Source: an uncultured Alphaproteobacteria bacterium (GTDB lineage: Bacteria > Pseudomonadota > Alphaproteobacteria > Rhizobiales > Beijerinckiaceae). From it: DNA of 7,152 nucleotides. The notes under the pieces are model-generated. The model worked only from the letters and a program-made list of their open reading frames with translations. It was not told the origin of the DNA and did not search any database. Shown piece by piece: positions 1 through 5,720 of the stretch. Numbering within the stretch: position 1 is the stretch's first letter; every line of letters begins with the position of its first letter. Location: assembly GCA_937903315.1 (NCBI GenBank), contig CALCZO010000100.1, positions 1 to 7,152 of the forward strand, in the 5' to 3' direction. The position numbers and the translations under genes were made by a program.

Positions 1-100
1 CGAGGAAGTCGCGTCCGCCGTCCTGTTCCTGTGCTCGGACTGGGCCAGTTTCATTACAGGGGAATCGCTCCAGATCAACGGCGGCCTTTACATGAACTGA
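1..100 (+). CDS. Short-chain dehydrogenase/reductase (SDR), C-terminal fragment
   Basis: Only the last 32 codons are present, read from base 2 and ending in TGA at 98-100; the rest lies left of the window. The tail reads ...VLFLCSDWASFITGESLQ followed by INGGLYMN. The pattern FLxSDxASFITGxxLxxxGG is the usual C-terminal signature of classical SDR oxidoreductases, NAD(P)-dependent soluble enzymes that oxidise or reduce alcohol/carbonyl groups. The Rossmann nucleotide site and the catalytic Ser-Tyr-Lys are outside the window, so substrate and cofactor cannot be judged. Its stop codon overlaps the ATG of the GntR regulator downstream, which suggests co-transcription and a catabolic pathway, for example of sugar acids or deoxysugars; that pathway guess is inference only. 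Family assignment is good; specific function is unknown. Confidence 0.85.
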   Translation, partial: EEVASAVLFLCSDWASFITGESLQINGGLYMN

Positions 101-909
101 TGGAACCGGAACGCAAATTCAGCTATGCCGCTGAGGAAAGGACGCCGACTGCAGTGAAAGACGCTCCGTACAGCCCCAACACCGCGCCGCCGTGTGACCG
201 TCCGGCGCTGATCCAGCGGGCCCCCTCACTGGCCGATACGCTGGCGGCGCGGCTGCGCGAGGACATTGCGGCGGGTCGCCTGACGTCCGGGGAGCGGCTG
301 CCGAGCGAGCATGACCTGTCCGATCGCTATGGTGTCAGTCGCCCAACCGTGCGCGAAGCGATCGGGCGGCTCAAGCACGACGGGCTGGTTGTCACGCGGC
401 AGGGCGCCGGGGTATTCGTCGCCGATCCGCGCGCCTCGACCGTGTTCCGGCTCGATGTCGCCGATTTCGATGATCGTGACGACGTTCGCAAGATTGTCGA
501 ACTTCTGATGGCGGTCGAGGGAGCGGCAACGCGGCTGGCAGCCGAGCGACGCACCGCCGGCGAGCTTGACGCCATCCGGGTGCGGCTTGACGCGGTACAG
601 CAGGCGATCGACCGGGGCGAACCGGGGGTCGACGAGGACATGGATTTCCATCGCGCGATCATCGAGGCGACGGGCAATGCCTATTTCCGCGACCTGTCCG
701 ATTTTCTCGAGCGCCGGGTGCGGCACTTCATCCGCGTCGCACGCAGCAATTCCGCCCGCCACGCCGGCCTGACGCAGGCGGTCCAGACCGAGCATATCGC
801 GATCTTCGATGCGATTCGGGACCAGAATGCAGACGCCGCGCGCGAGGCTGCGGAGACTCATCTGAAAAACGCGGCGCGACGGCTGGAGGTCTATCAGGCC
901 AAATCCTGA
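100..909 (+). CDS. GntR family transcriptional regulator, FadR subfamily (FCD domain)
   Basis: Predicted 269-residue cytoplasmic DNA-binding regulator. After a poorly conserved N-terminal stretch of about 43 residues comes a GntR winged helix-turn-helix (about 44-107) with the typical LPSEHDLSDRYGVSRPTVRE and the wing segment RQGAGVFV. Residues about 130-262 form an all-helical FCD ligand-binding domain. Candidate metal ligands are D180 and H184 (DMDFH), H232 (EHIAIFDAI) and H254 (ETHLKN), the usual FCD layout. Such proteins typically repress a neighbouring catabolic operon until a small carboxylate such as a sugar acid or organic acid binds. The ATG at 100 overlaps the SDR stop (TGATG), which favours translational coupling, but no good Shine-Dalgarno precedes it. 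An in-frame GTG at 154, preceded by AGGAAAGG, would give 251 residues and drop most of the unconserved leader, so it is a real alternative. An in-frame GTG at 31 inside the SDR is unlikely. Ligand and operator are unknown. Confidence 0.9.
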   Translation: MEPERKFSYAAEERTPTAVKDAPYSPNTAPPCDRPALIQRAPSLADTLAARLREDIAAGRLTSGERLPSEHDLSDRYGVSRPTVREAIGRLKHDGLVVTRQGAGVFVADPRASTVFRLDVADFDDRDDVRKIVELLMAVEGAATRLAAERRTAGELDAIRVRLDAVQQAIDRGEPGVDEDMDFHRAIIEATGNAYFRDLSDFLERRVRHFIRVARSNSARHAGLTQAVQTEHIAIFDAIRDQNADAAREAAETHLKNAARRLEVYQAKS

Positions 910-912
910 CCG

Positions 913-939
913 CAAGACGCCCCGGTGACAAGACGCCCC
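913..939. repeat. 11-base direct repeat between convergent genes
   Basis: CAAGACGCCCC occurs at 913-923 and again, identically, at 929-939, separated by GGTGA (16-base period). It fills nearly all of the 32-base gap between the regulator stop (909) and the dcd stop (942). No strong terminator hairpin with a U-tract is visible here. It could be slippage debris, a protein site or chance; only the repeat itself is certain. Confidence 0.7.
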
Positions 940-941
940 AG

Positions 942-2030
942 TCAGCGGAAGTGCTTGGACAGTTTGAGGCCCTGCGCCTGATAGTTCGAATTGAGGTCTG
1001 ACCCGTAGAGACGCGCCGGACGCTCGGCCATCCGCTCATAGACCAGCCGGCCGACGATCTGCCCGTCCTCGATGATGAACGGCACGTTGTGCGAGCGCAC
1101 CTCCAGCACGGCGCGCGAGCCCGAACCGCCGGCGGCGGAATGGCCGAAGCCGGGATCGAAAAAGCCGGCATAGTGAACGCGGAACTCGCCGACCATCGGA
1201 TCGATGGCAACCATCTCGGCGGCATAGTCAGGCGGAACGTGCACTGCTTCCTTGGAGGCAAGGATGTAGAACTCGCTCGGATCGAGCACCAGCGCCCCGC
1301 GCCCGTCTGCGGTCAGCGGCTCCCAGAAGTCGGCGACCCGGCACGCCCCGACCCGGTCCACATCGACAAGGCCGGTATGGCGCTTGCCGCGATAGCCGAT
1401 CAGCCCCGAGGCATCGAAACCGGCGAGATCGACACTGACGGCGACACCGCCGGCGATGGGGTGGCGCGCACCCGAGACAAGCTGCTCGCGTTCGTTGAGG
1501 CCCGCGAGTTCGCCATCGTCAAGCCGCGGCGCGCCGCGGCGGAAGCGCACCTGCGCCAGCCGCGAACCGGTCCGCACGAGCACAGGAAACGTCTTGGGTG
1601 AGATTTCCGCATAGAGCGGGCCGGTATAGCCAGCGGGAATGGTATCGAACGCCGTGCCGCCGTCGACAATCACCCGTGTGAAGACATCGAGCCGGCCGGT
1701 CGAGCTTTTCGGGTTGGCGGACGCTGCGACGTCGCTCGGCAGGGCGAGCGATTCCAGCACCTCTGCAACGTAGACGCAGCCGGTTTCAAGCACCGCGCCT
1801 TCGGAAAGGTCGATCTCATGCAGCGTGAGCCCGGCGATACGGGCCAGCGCCTGCCGGCCCGGACCAGGCAGGAACGAGGCGCGCACGCGCCAGCACCGGC
1901 GTCCGAGCCGGAGATCCATGCTCGCAGGCTGGACCTGCCCCTCGGCCAGCGGCACATCCGTTCGAATGCCGCCCGCCGCCGCCAGCGCCTCGATCATCGC
2001 ATCGGAAAATATGCCGGAGGTTACGCGCAC
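942..2030 (-). CDS. dcd: dCTP deaminase, two-domain alphaproteobacterial type
   Basis: Predicted 362-residue cytosolic enzyme that deaminates dCTP to dUTP, feeding dUMP and then dTMP synthesis. It is about twice the usual roughly 190 residues because two dUTPase-fold modules are fused. Module one (about 30-165) has QVQPASMDLRLG (32-43), NPKSSTGRLD (106-115) matching the RSSxxR catalytic loop, and E142 in YAEIS at the place of the catalytic Glu. Module two (about 210-362) has FFDPGFG (290-296), E310 in AVLEVRSHNVPF and the tail YQAQGLKLSKHF (350-361), resembling the Dcd C-terminus that closes over nucleotide. The longest open frame begins at a TTG at 2084. I prefer the GTG at 2030, preceded by GGGGA at about 7 bases, because conserved sequence (TSGIFSDAMIEAL) starts just after it, as I recall for relatives. 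It lies 60 bases after the phosphatidyltransferase stop and is probably co-transcribed with it. The family call is strong; the start is uncertain. Confidence 0.92.
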   Translation of the reverse strand: MRVTSGIFSDAMIEALAAAGGIRTDVPLAEGQVQPASMDLRLGRRCWRVRASFLPGPGRQALARIAGLTLHEIDLSEGAVLETGCVYVAEVLESLALPSDVAASANPKSSTGRLDVFTRVIVDGGTAFDTIPAGYTGPLYAEISPKTFPVLVRTGSRLAQVRFRRGAPRLDDGELAGLNEREQLVSGARHPIAGGVAVSVDLAGFDASGLIGYRGKRHTGLVDVDRVGACRVADFWEPLTADGRGALVLDPSEFYILASKEAVHVPPDYAAEMVAIDPMVGEFRVHYAGFFDPGFGHSAAGGSGSRAVLEVRSHNVPFIIEDGQIVGRLVYERMAERPARLYGSDLNSNYQAQGLKLSKHFR

Positions 2031-2090
2031 GCTACAGTCCCCGCTTTGTCCATCCTGCCTAGCGGCCAGCGTACCGATCGGCAAGCCGCG

Positions 2091-2714
2091 TCAACGACCC
2101 GCGTCCGGTTCTCCACGAAAGACCTGCATCGCAAGACGGACGCGCGCCAGGCAGGTGACCAGACACAGCGCGGCAAAACCGTAGGCCAGCAGCGCAAAGA
2201 GCGGCGGCCAGACCAGCATGGCGACGAAGACCGCGATCGTTTCAGTGCCTTCGGCGAGGCCAGTGGTGAAATACAGCGATTTTGCGCCCCGGACCTCGGT
2301 CGTCATGCCGCGCTTGGCCGCGAGGATGGCAAAGCCGAGAAAACTCGCCGCATTGAGATAAAAGCTGGCCAGCAACACGGCGGCCGCCAGCCCGTTGGCG
2401 GGTTGGTGGAGCGCAAAGCCGAGCGGAACCGCAGCGTAGAAAACGAAATCGCAGACGATGTCGAGAAATCCGCCCACGTCGCTGAGGCGCGCCCGCCGGG
2501 CGATGGCACCGTCCAGCCCGTCGCACAGGCGGCTGAGCGCCAGAAGCCCAAGCGCCGGCACGAAATGCCCGGCTGCGATGGCAGCCCCGCACCCCACGGC
2601 GGCGGCTGCGCCGACCAGCGTGACCATATCGGCGCTGATGCCAGCGGCCGCCATCCGGGCGCCGGCTGCATCCAGCGGCGGGCCGACGAGGCGGCGCATG
2701 ATGCCGTCGATCAT
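2091..2714 (-). CDS. CDP-alcohol phosphatidyltransferase family membrane protein
   Basis: Predicted 207-residue inner-membrane enzyme. The family signature lies at 65-89: D65, D68, G69, A72, R73, G81 or G82, D85 and D89, in the segment DGLDGAIARRARLSDVGGFL and the following DIVCD. These acidic residues bind the divalent metal and CDP moiety when a phosphatidyl group is passed from a CDP-activated lipid to an alcohol. About five or six hydrophobic segments are visible, near 30-47, 51-63, 87-103, 108-132, 157-175 and 176-190, with the motif on the cytoplasmic side by family rule. The spacing between AR and the Gly is seven residues if x3 is kept before D85, one shorter than the classical pattern. 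The alcohol acceptor (glycerol phosphate, serine, inositol phosphate or other) cannot be read from sequence, so I give no pgsA or pssA symbol. The ATG at 2714 has AGGA seven bases upstream. It is first of a probable two-gene unit with dcd. Confidence 0.88.
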   Translation of the reverse strand: MIDGIMRRLVGPPLDAAGARMAAAGISADMVTLVGAAAAVGCGAAIAAGHFVPALGLLALSRLCDGLDGAIARRARLSDVGGFLDIVCDFVFYAAVPLGFALHQPANGLAAAVLLASFYLNAASFLGFAILAAKRGMTTEVRGAKSLYFTTGLAEGTETIAVFVAMLVWPPLFALLAYGFAALCLVTCLARVRLAMQVFRGEPDAGR

Positions 2715-2758
2715 TGCACGGTCCTGCCAGTGGAAAGAAACGGGTTGCCAAACACCGG

Positions 2759-2773
2759 CATTGAATCACAATG
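2759..2773. repeat. 15-base palindrome with central GANTC, possible operator
   Basis: CATTG (2759-2763) and CAATG (2769-2773) are perfect inverted 5-mers around AATCA. The word GAATC at 2763-2767 matches GANTC, the cell-cycle methylation target in alphaproteobacteria. It overlaps the proposed apaG -10. It could be a repressor site, a methylation-sensitive promoter element or chance; a 5-bp half-site alone is modest evidence. Confidence 0.4.
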
Positions 2774-2795
2774 GCGGGAGAAATGCACCTCGGGG

Positions 2796-2801
2796 AGGAG
2801 G
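2796..2801 (+). promoter_or_regulatory. Strong Shine-Dalgarno of apaG
   Basis: AGGAGG lies seven bases before the ATG at 2809. It fixes the apaG start within a much longer open frame that runs back to 2458 over the phosphatidyltransferase gene; the extra N-terminal part of that frame is low-complexity antisense translation. Confidence 0.85.
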
Positions 2802-2808
2802 CGCCAGA

Positions 2809-3201
2809 ATGTATCGCGCGGTGACGAACAACGTCGAAGTGGTTGTCCGGCCGCAGTTTGCGCCTGAGCAATCGGATCCGGACAAATCCAAGTTCTTCTG
2901 GACCTATGCGGTCGAGATCACCAACCACGGCGAGGCCACCATCCAGCTCAAGCATCGTCACTGGGAAATCACCGACGGCAACGGCATCCGGCAGGATGTC
3001 CGCGGGCCGGGTGTCGTCGGCGAGCAACCGGTGCTCAAGCCGGGCGAAACGTTTCGCTACACCTCGGGCTGTCCGCTGAGTACGCCGCAGGGCATCATGG
3101 TCGGCCAGTATGAGATGGCGCGCGACAAGGGCGAACGGTTCAACGTCCAGATTCCCGCCTTCTCGCTCGACAGTCCGTTCGAGACCCGCAAGCTGAACTG
3201 A
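2809..3201 (+). CDS. apaG: ApaG family protein (former CorD)
   Basis: Predicted 130-residue soluble protein, the normal ApaG length (about 125-130). The whole chain is one fibronectin-III-like beta-sandwich: N-terminal strand NNVEVVVRPQF, then FFWTYAVEITNHG (29-41), RHWEITDGNG (50-59), the glycine motif GPGVVGEQPVL (66-76, GxGxxG type), LKPGETFRYTSGCPL (76-90) and the C-terminal GRF-like segment FNVQIPAFSLDSP. These are the hallmarks of ApaG. In enterobacteria the gene was linked to Co2+/Mg2+ resistance (corD), and the fold also occurs in eukaryotic F-box proteins; a biochemical activity is not firmly established. The start is set by a strong AGGAGG. A GNAT acetyltransferase gene follows after 8 bases, so the two are probably one transcript. 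In alphaproteobacteria apaG often lies near hslO and argF, as here, although here it is convergent to them. Confidence 0.95.
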   Translation: MYRAVTNNVEVVVRPQFAPEQSDPDKSKFFWTYAVEITNHGEATIQLKHRHWEITDGNGIRQDVRGPGVVGEQPVLKPGETFRYTSGCPLSTPQGIMVGQYEMARDKGERFNVQIPAFSLDSPFETRKLN

Positions 3202-3209
3202 TCAGCACG

Positions 3210-3749
3210 GTGTCCGGTTCGGCCTTGCCTGCCTTCATCACCATCAGCGACGGGCCGCCGGTCGCGGCGGGGGGCCTGGACCGGCTCTATTCCGCCGCCT
3301 TTCCGACCGAAGACCTGACCGGGCTGGTCCGTGCGCTCGCCGGTCTCGGCCCTGATGTCCTGTTGCTGACCGCCGCGATCGACGAAGAACCGATCGGCCA
3401 TGTCGCCTTCACCGTATGCCGGGTCGATGGTCCGGGCCGGACCGACGCCCTGCTCGGCCCGCTCGCCGTGCTGCCGGAGTGGCAGAAGCGCGGGGTCGGA
3501 AGCGCGCTCGTGCGCGACGGGCTCCGTCGGCTCGCCGCCTCCGGCGTGGCTGCCGTGCATGTGCTGGGTGATCCGTTGTATTATCAGCGGTTCGGGTTTG
3601 CCCCGCATGGCGGGGTTGCACCGCCCTATCCCCTGCCCGACGATTGGGCGGAGGCATGGCAGTCGCTGGCGCTCGACGGCACAAGGCATGCGGGCGGTTC
3701 ACTGGTCGTCCCGCCGCCGTGGCGGCAGCCTGCCCTGTGGTCGCCCTGA
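3210..3749 (+). CDS. GNAT family N-acetyltransferase (YhbS-like)
   Basis: Predicted 179-residue cytosolic enzyme transferring acetyl from acetyl-CoA to an amine of unknown identity. Motif A is clear: LGPLAVLPEWQKRGVGSALV (82-101), where QKRGVG (92-97) is the Q/RxxGxG/A pyrophosphate-binding loop of GNAT proteins. VHVLGDPLYYQRFGF (116-130) is the next conserved block and is typical of the YhbS-type subgroup. The N-terminal part (about 8-60) carries the acceptor side and is not diagnostic. The start is a GTG at 3210, eight bases after the apaG stop, with no obvious Shine-Dalgarno, so translation may be coupled to apaG. Possible substrates include a protein N-terminus or lysine, a metabolite, an antibiotic or a polyamine, and none is favoured. 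It is convergent with hslO, only 16 bases away. Confidence 0.88.
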   Translation: MSGSALPAFITISDGPPVAAGGLDRLYSAAFPTEDLTGLVRALAGLGPDVLLLTAAIDEEPIGHVAFTVCRVDGPGRTDALLGPLAVLPEWQKRGVGSALVRDGLRRLAASGVAAVHVLGDPLYYQRFGFAPHGGVAPPYPLPDDWAEAWQSLALDGTRHAGGSLVVPPPWRQPALWSP

Positions 3750-3764
3750 CGCGCGGGCGCGACC
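3739..3764. terminator. GC hairpin between convergent stops, possible terminator without U-tract
   Basis: GGTCGC (3739-3744) and GCGACC (3759-3764) form a 6-bp GC-rich stem around a 14-base loop. The loop has further C-runs and G-runs that could pair. It covers the GNAT stop codon and ends just before the hslO stop codon on the other strand. Neither side has a run of T, so it is not a classic intrinsic terminator. It may act as a bidirectional pause or RNA 3' end, but this is inference. Confidence 0.3.
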
Positions 3765-3765
3765 G

Positions 3766-4746
3766 TTAGTGCGGCTCGCTCTCGCCGGCCTCCGGCAGGT
3801 CAGCCGGCCGGAAATGATAACGGGTCGAGCAGAACTCGCACGTCACGCCGATCGCGCCATCATCACCGACCATGGCGGCCCGATCATCGGCGGAAAACCG
3901 CGACAGCATGTCGAAGATCTTGCCGCGCGAACAGCGGCAGCGCTCCTCCACGGCGACCGGCGTGTAGACGCGCACGCCGCGCTCATGGAACAACCGGTAC
4001 AGCAGGTCTTCCGCCGTCAGGCCGGGATCGATCAGTTCATGATCCTCGACGGTCTCGATCAGCGCCCGCGCTTCCACCCAGGCATCATCCTCGGCAAAGG
4101 CGGGCCGTTCGGCCCCTGCCGGTGCGTCGCCGGGATCAAATTCGGCCTGCCGCTGGCGGTCCTGCGACTGCGGCAGGAACTGGGCCAGAATTCCGCCTGC
4201 CCGCCACTGGCGGCGACCGGCGCTGACCACCTCGCCGACCGCGAGCCGTACGCGGGTCGGGATCTGTTCCGAGCGCAGGAAGTACTGATGCGCGGCTTCC
4301 TCGAGTCCCTGCCCGTCGAGCGGCACAAGGCCCTGATAGCGCTGCATATGCGCGCCCTGATCGATGGTGAAGGCCAGATGGCCCGTACCAAGCAGTCGCG
4401 CCGATGTTGCCCCCGGCAGCGCATCGATCCGCGCCTGATCGAAACGGGCGTAGGCGCGCAGGGTCCCCGGCGCGGTGAAATCGACCACCAGCATGTCAAC
4501 GGCCCCGTCGGTCCGGGTCTGGAGCTGGAACTGGCCATCGAACTTCAGGGACGTCCCAAGCAGCGCCGTCAGCGCCACCGCCTCGCCGAGCAGCCGCGAG
4601 ACCGTTTCGGGATAGGCGTGGCGGTCCAGAATAGTATCGAGCATCGGCCCGAGCCGCACCAACCGGCCGCGCGCATCGAGCGCATCGACCTGATAGGGCA
4701 GGACGTGATCATCCATCCCCCGCAAGGGCTCGTCGGCTCCGGTCAT
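3766..4746 (-). CDS. hslO: Redox-regulated chaperone Hsp33
   Basis: Predicted 326-residue cytoplasmic holdase chaperone. When reduced it binds zinc through four cysteines and is idle; oxidants form disulfides, release zinc, partly unfold the C-terminal region and expose surfaces that hold unfolding proteins. The N-terminal core (about 14-200) shows GEAVALTALLGTSLKFDGQF (54-73), LQTRTDGAVDMLVVDF and an RAYARF strand. The C-terminal redox switch has CxC at C270/C272 and CxxC at C303/C306 (VTCEFC), 30 residues apart, so all four switch cysteines are present. Residues about 194-222 form a variable acidic linker. A TTG at 4767 opens the frame three bases after the argF stop; I prefer the ATG at 4746, with GGGAG 12 bases upstream. 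An ATG at 4716, just before conserved sequence, is also possible. It is the third gene of the argD-argF-hslO unit, 24 bases after argF. Confidence 0.95.
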   Translation of the reverse strand: MTGADEPLRGMDDHVLPYQVDALDARGRLVRLGPMLDTILDRHAYPETVSRLLGEAVALTALLGTSLKFDGQFQLQTRTDGAVDMLVVDFTAPGTLRAYARFDQARIDALPGATSARLLGTGHLAFTIDQGAHMQRYQGLVPLDGQGLEEAAHQYFLRSEQIPTRVRLAVGEVVSAGRRQWRAGGILAQFLPQSQDRQRQAEFDPGDAPAGAERPAFAEDDAWVEARALIETVEDHELIDPGLTAEDLLYRLFHERGVRVYTPVAVEERCRCSRGKIFDMLSRFSADDRAAMVGDDGAIGVTCEFCSTRYHFRPADLPEAGESEPH

Positions 4747-4770
4747 GGCTCTGTCACGCTCCCGCAACGC

Positions 4771-5700
4771 TCAAGCGACGGTTGCGCCAAAGACATAGGC
4801 CAGCACCGCCTTCTGGGCGTGAAGGCGATTTTCCGCCTCGTCGAACACCGCCGACTGCGGCCCGTCCATCACCTCGTCCGTCACCTCTTCGCCGCGCGTT
4901 GCCGGCAGGCAATGCATGAAAATGGCCGTGCCGGCCGCCCGCGCCATCAGCGCGCTGTCGACCTGATAGCGGCGCAGCAGGTTCTGCCGGCGGCCCTCGT
5001 CGTCGTCACCCATCGAGACCCAGCAGTCGGTAATCACGCAATCGGCACCGCGCACGGCCTCCTGCGGGTCCGTGGTCAGCGTGACATCCGCGCCGGCAGC
5101 CCGGGCCGCCGCGATCAGATCAGGGCGGGGGGCCAATTCTTCGGGCGTGGCAATGTTGAAGCGGAACGGGATCTTGGTCGCCGCGTGCACCCATGAGGTC
5201 AGCACGTTATTGGCATCCCCGGTCCAGGCCACGGTGCGCCCCGCCAACGGCCCGACACGCTCCTCGAACGTCATGATGTCCGCCGCCACCTGGCAGGGGT
5301 GCGAGCGCTTGGTCAGGCCATTGATGACCGGCACGGTGGCATGATGGGCAAGTTCGCGCAGCTGGTCATGATCGAGCATGCGGATCATGATCGCGTCGAC
5401 ATAGCGCGACAGCACGCGCGCCGTGTCGGCAATCGTCTCGCGCTCGCCCAGTTCGATCTCGCGCCCGGTGATCATCAGCGGTTCGCCGCCCAGTTCCCGG
5501 ATGCCGACGTCAAACGACACGCGGGTCCTCAGCGAGGGCTGCTCGAACACCATGGCGATCTTCTTGCCGGCCAGCGGGCGATCAAGCGCCGCCTCAGGGG
5601 TGCCGCGCCGGCGCTTGATGCGATGGGCATCGGCCAGAATAGCGGTGAACACCTTCGGTTCGAGATCGGCAATATCAAGAAAGTGCCGCAGGGACGACAT
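4771..5700 (-). CDS. argF: Ornithine carbamoyltransferase
   Basis: Predicted 309-residue cytosolic enzyme, full length for the family, making citrulline from ornithine and carbamoyl phosphate in arginine biosynthesis. The N-terminal carbamoyl-phosphate domain has FEQPSLRTRVSFD (52-64) and HPCQ (134-137). The C-terminal ornithine domain has the DCWVSMG loop (225-231), which is the ornithine-specific signature that separates OTC from aspartate carbamoyltransferase and from acetyl- or succinyl-ornithine forms, and HCLPA (263-267) with the catalytic Cys. The second residue of the usual STRTR motif is Leu here (SLRTR, 56-60), while the Ser, both Arg and the Thr are kept. The ATG at 5700 has AGGA eight bases upstream; a TTG two codons earlier (5706) is unlikely. 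It follows argD by 20 bases and precedes hslO by 24, consistent with one operon. Assignment is very secure; the biosynthetic direction follows from pairing with argD. Confidence 0.97.
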   Translation of the reverse strand: MSSLRHFLDIADLEPKVFTAILADAHRIKRRRGTPEAALDRPLAGKKIAMVFEQPSLRTRVSFDVGIRELGGEPLMITGREIELGERETIADTARVLSRYVDAIMIRMLDHDQLRELAHHATVPVINGLTKRSHPCQVAADIMTFEERVGPLAGRTVAWTGDANNVLTSWVHAATKIPFRFNIATPEELAPRPDLIAAARAAGADVTLTTDPQEAVRGADCVITDCWVSMGDDDEGRRQNLLRRYQVDSALMARAAGTAIFMHCLPATRGEEVTDEVMDGPQSAVFDEAENRLHAQKAVLAYVFGATVA

Positions 5701-5720
5701 GCACAAAGTCCTTTTCTGGC

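Larger units (their letters stand above)
2715..2808. promoter_or_regulatory. Divergent promoter region, phosphatidyltransferase gene and apaG
   Basis: These 94 bases separate the divergent start codons and must carry or include both promoters. For apaG a candidate is TTGCCA (2745-2750), 17 bases, then ACAATG (2768-2773); the -10 match is weak. For the leftward genes TTGTGA on the minus strand (from 2772) is a possible -35 with no convincing -10. A 15-base palindrome, CATTG-AATCA-CAATG at 2759-2773, sits in the overlap and contains GAATC, the GANTC target of CcrM-type methylases. The region's role follows from geometry; exact promoter elements are guesses. Confidence 0.5.

Noticed and set aside
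1818..2867. Long plus-strand open frame (349 codons) antisense to the dcd start and the phosphatidyltransferase gene
   Set aside because: The translation is low-complexity Arg/Gln/Asp-rich sequence, and the opposite strand encodes a clear CDP-alcohol phosphatidyltransferase.
2242..3027. Minus-strand open frame (261 codons) overlapping apaG and the phosphatidyltransferase gene
   Set aside because: It is out of frame with the phosphatidyltransferase gene and antisense to apaG, which has a strong ribosome binding site and full family conservation.
3400..5196. Very long plus-strand open frame (598 codons) across the hslO and argF genes
   Set aside because: It is antisense to two clear, full-length conserved genes, its translation is Arg/His/Gly/Pro-rich without recognisable motifs, and high GC content makes long shadow frames common.
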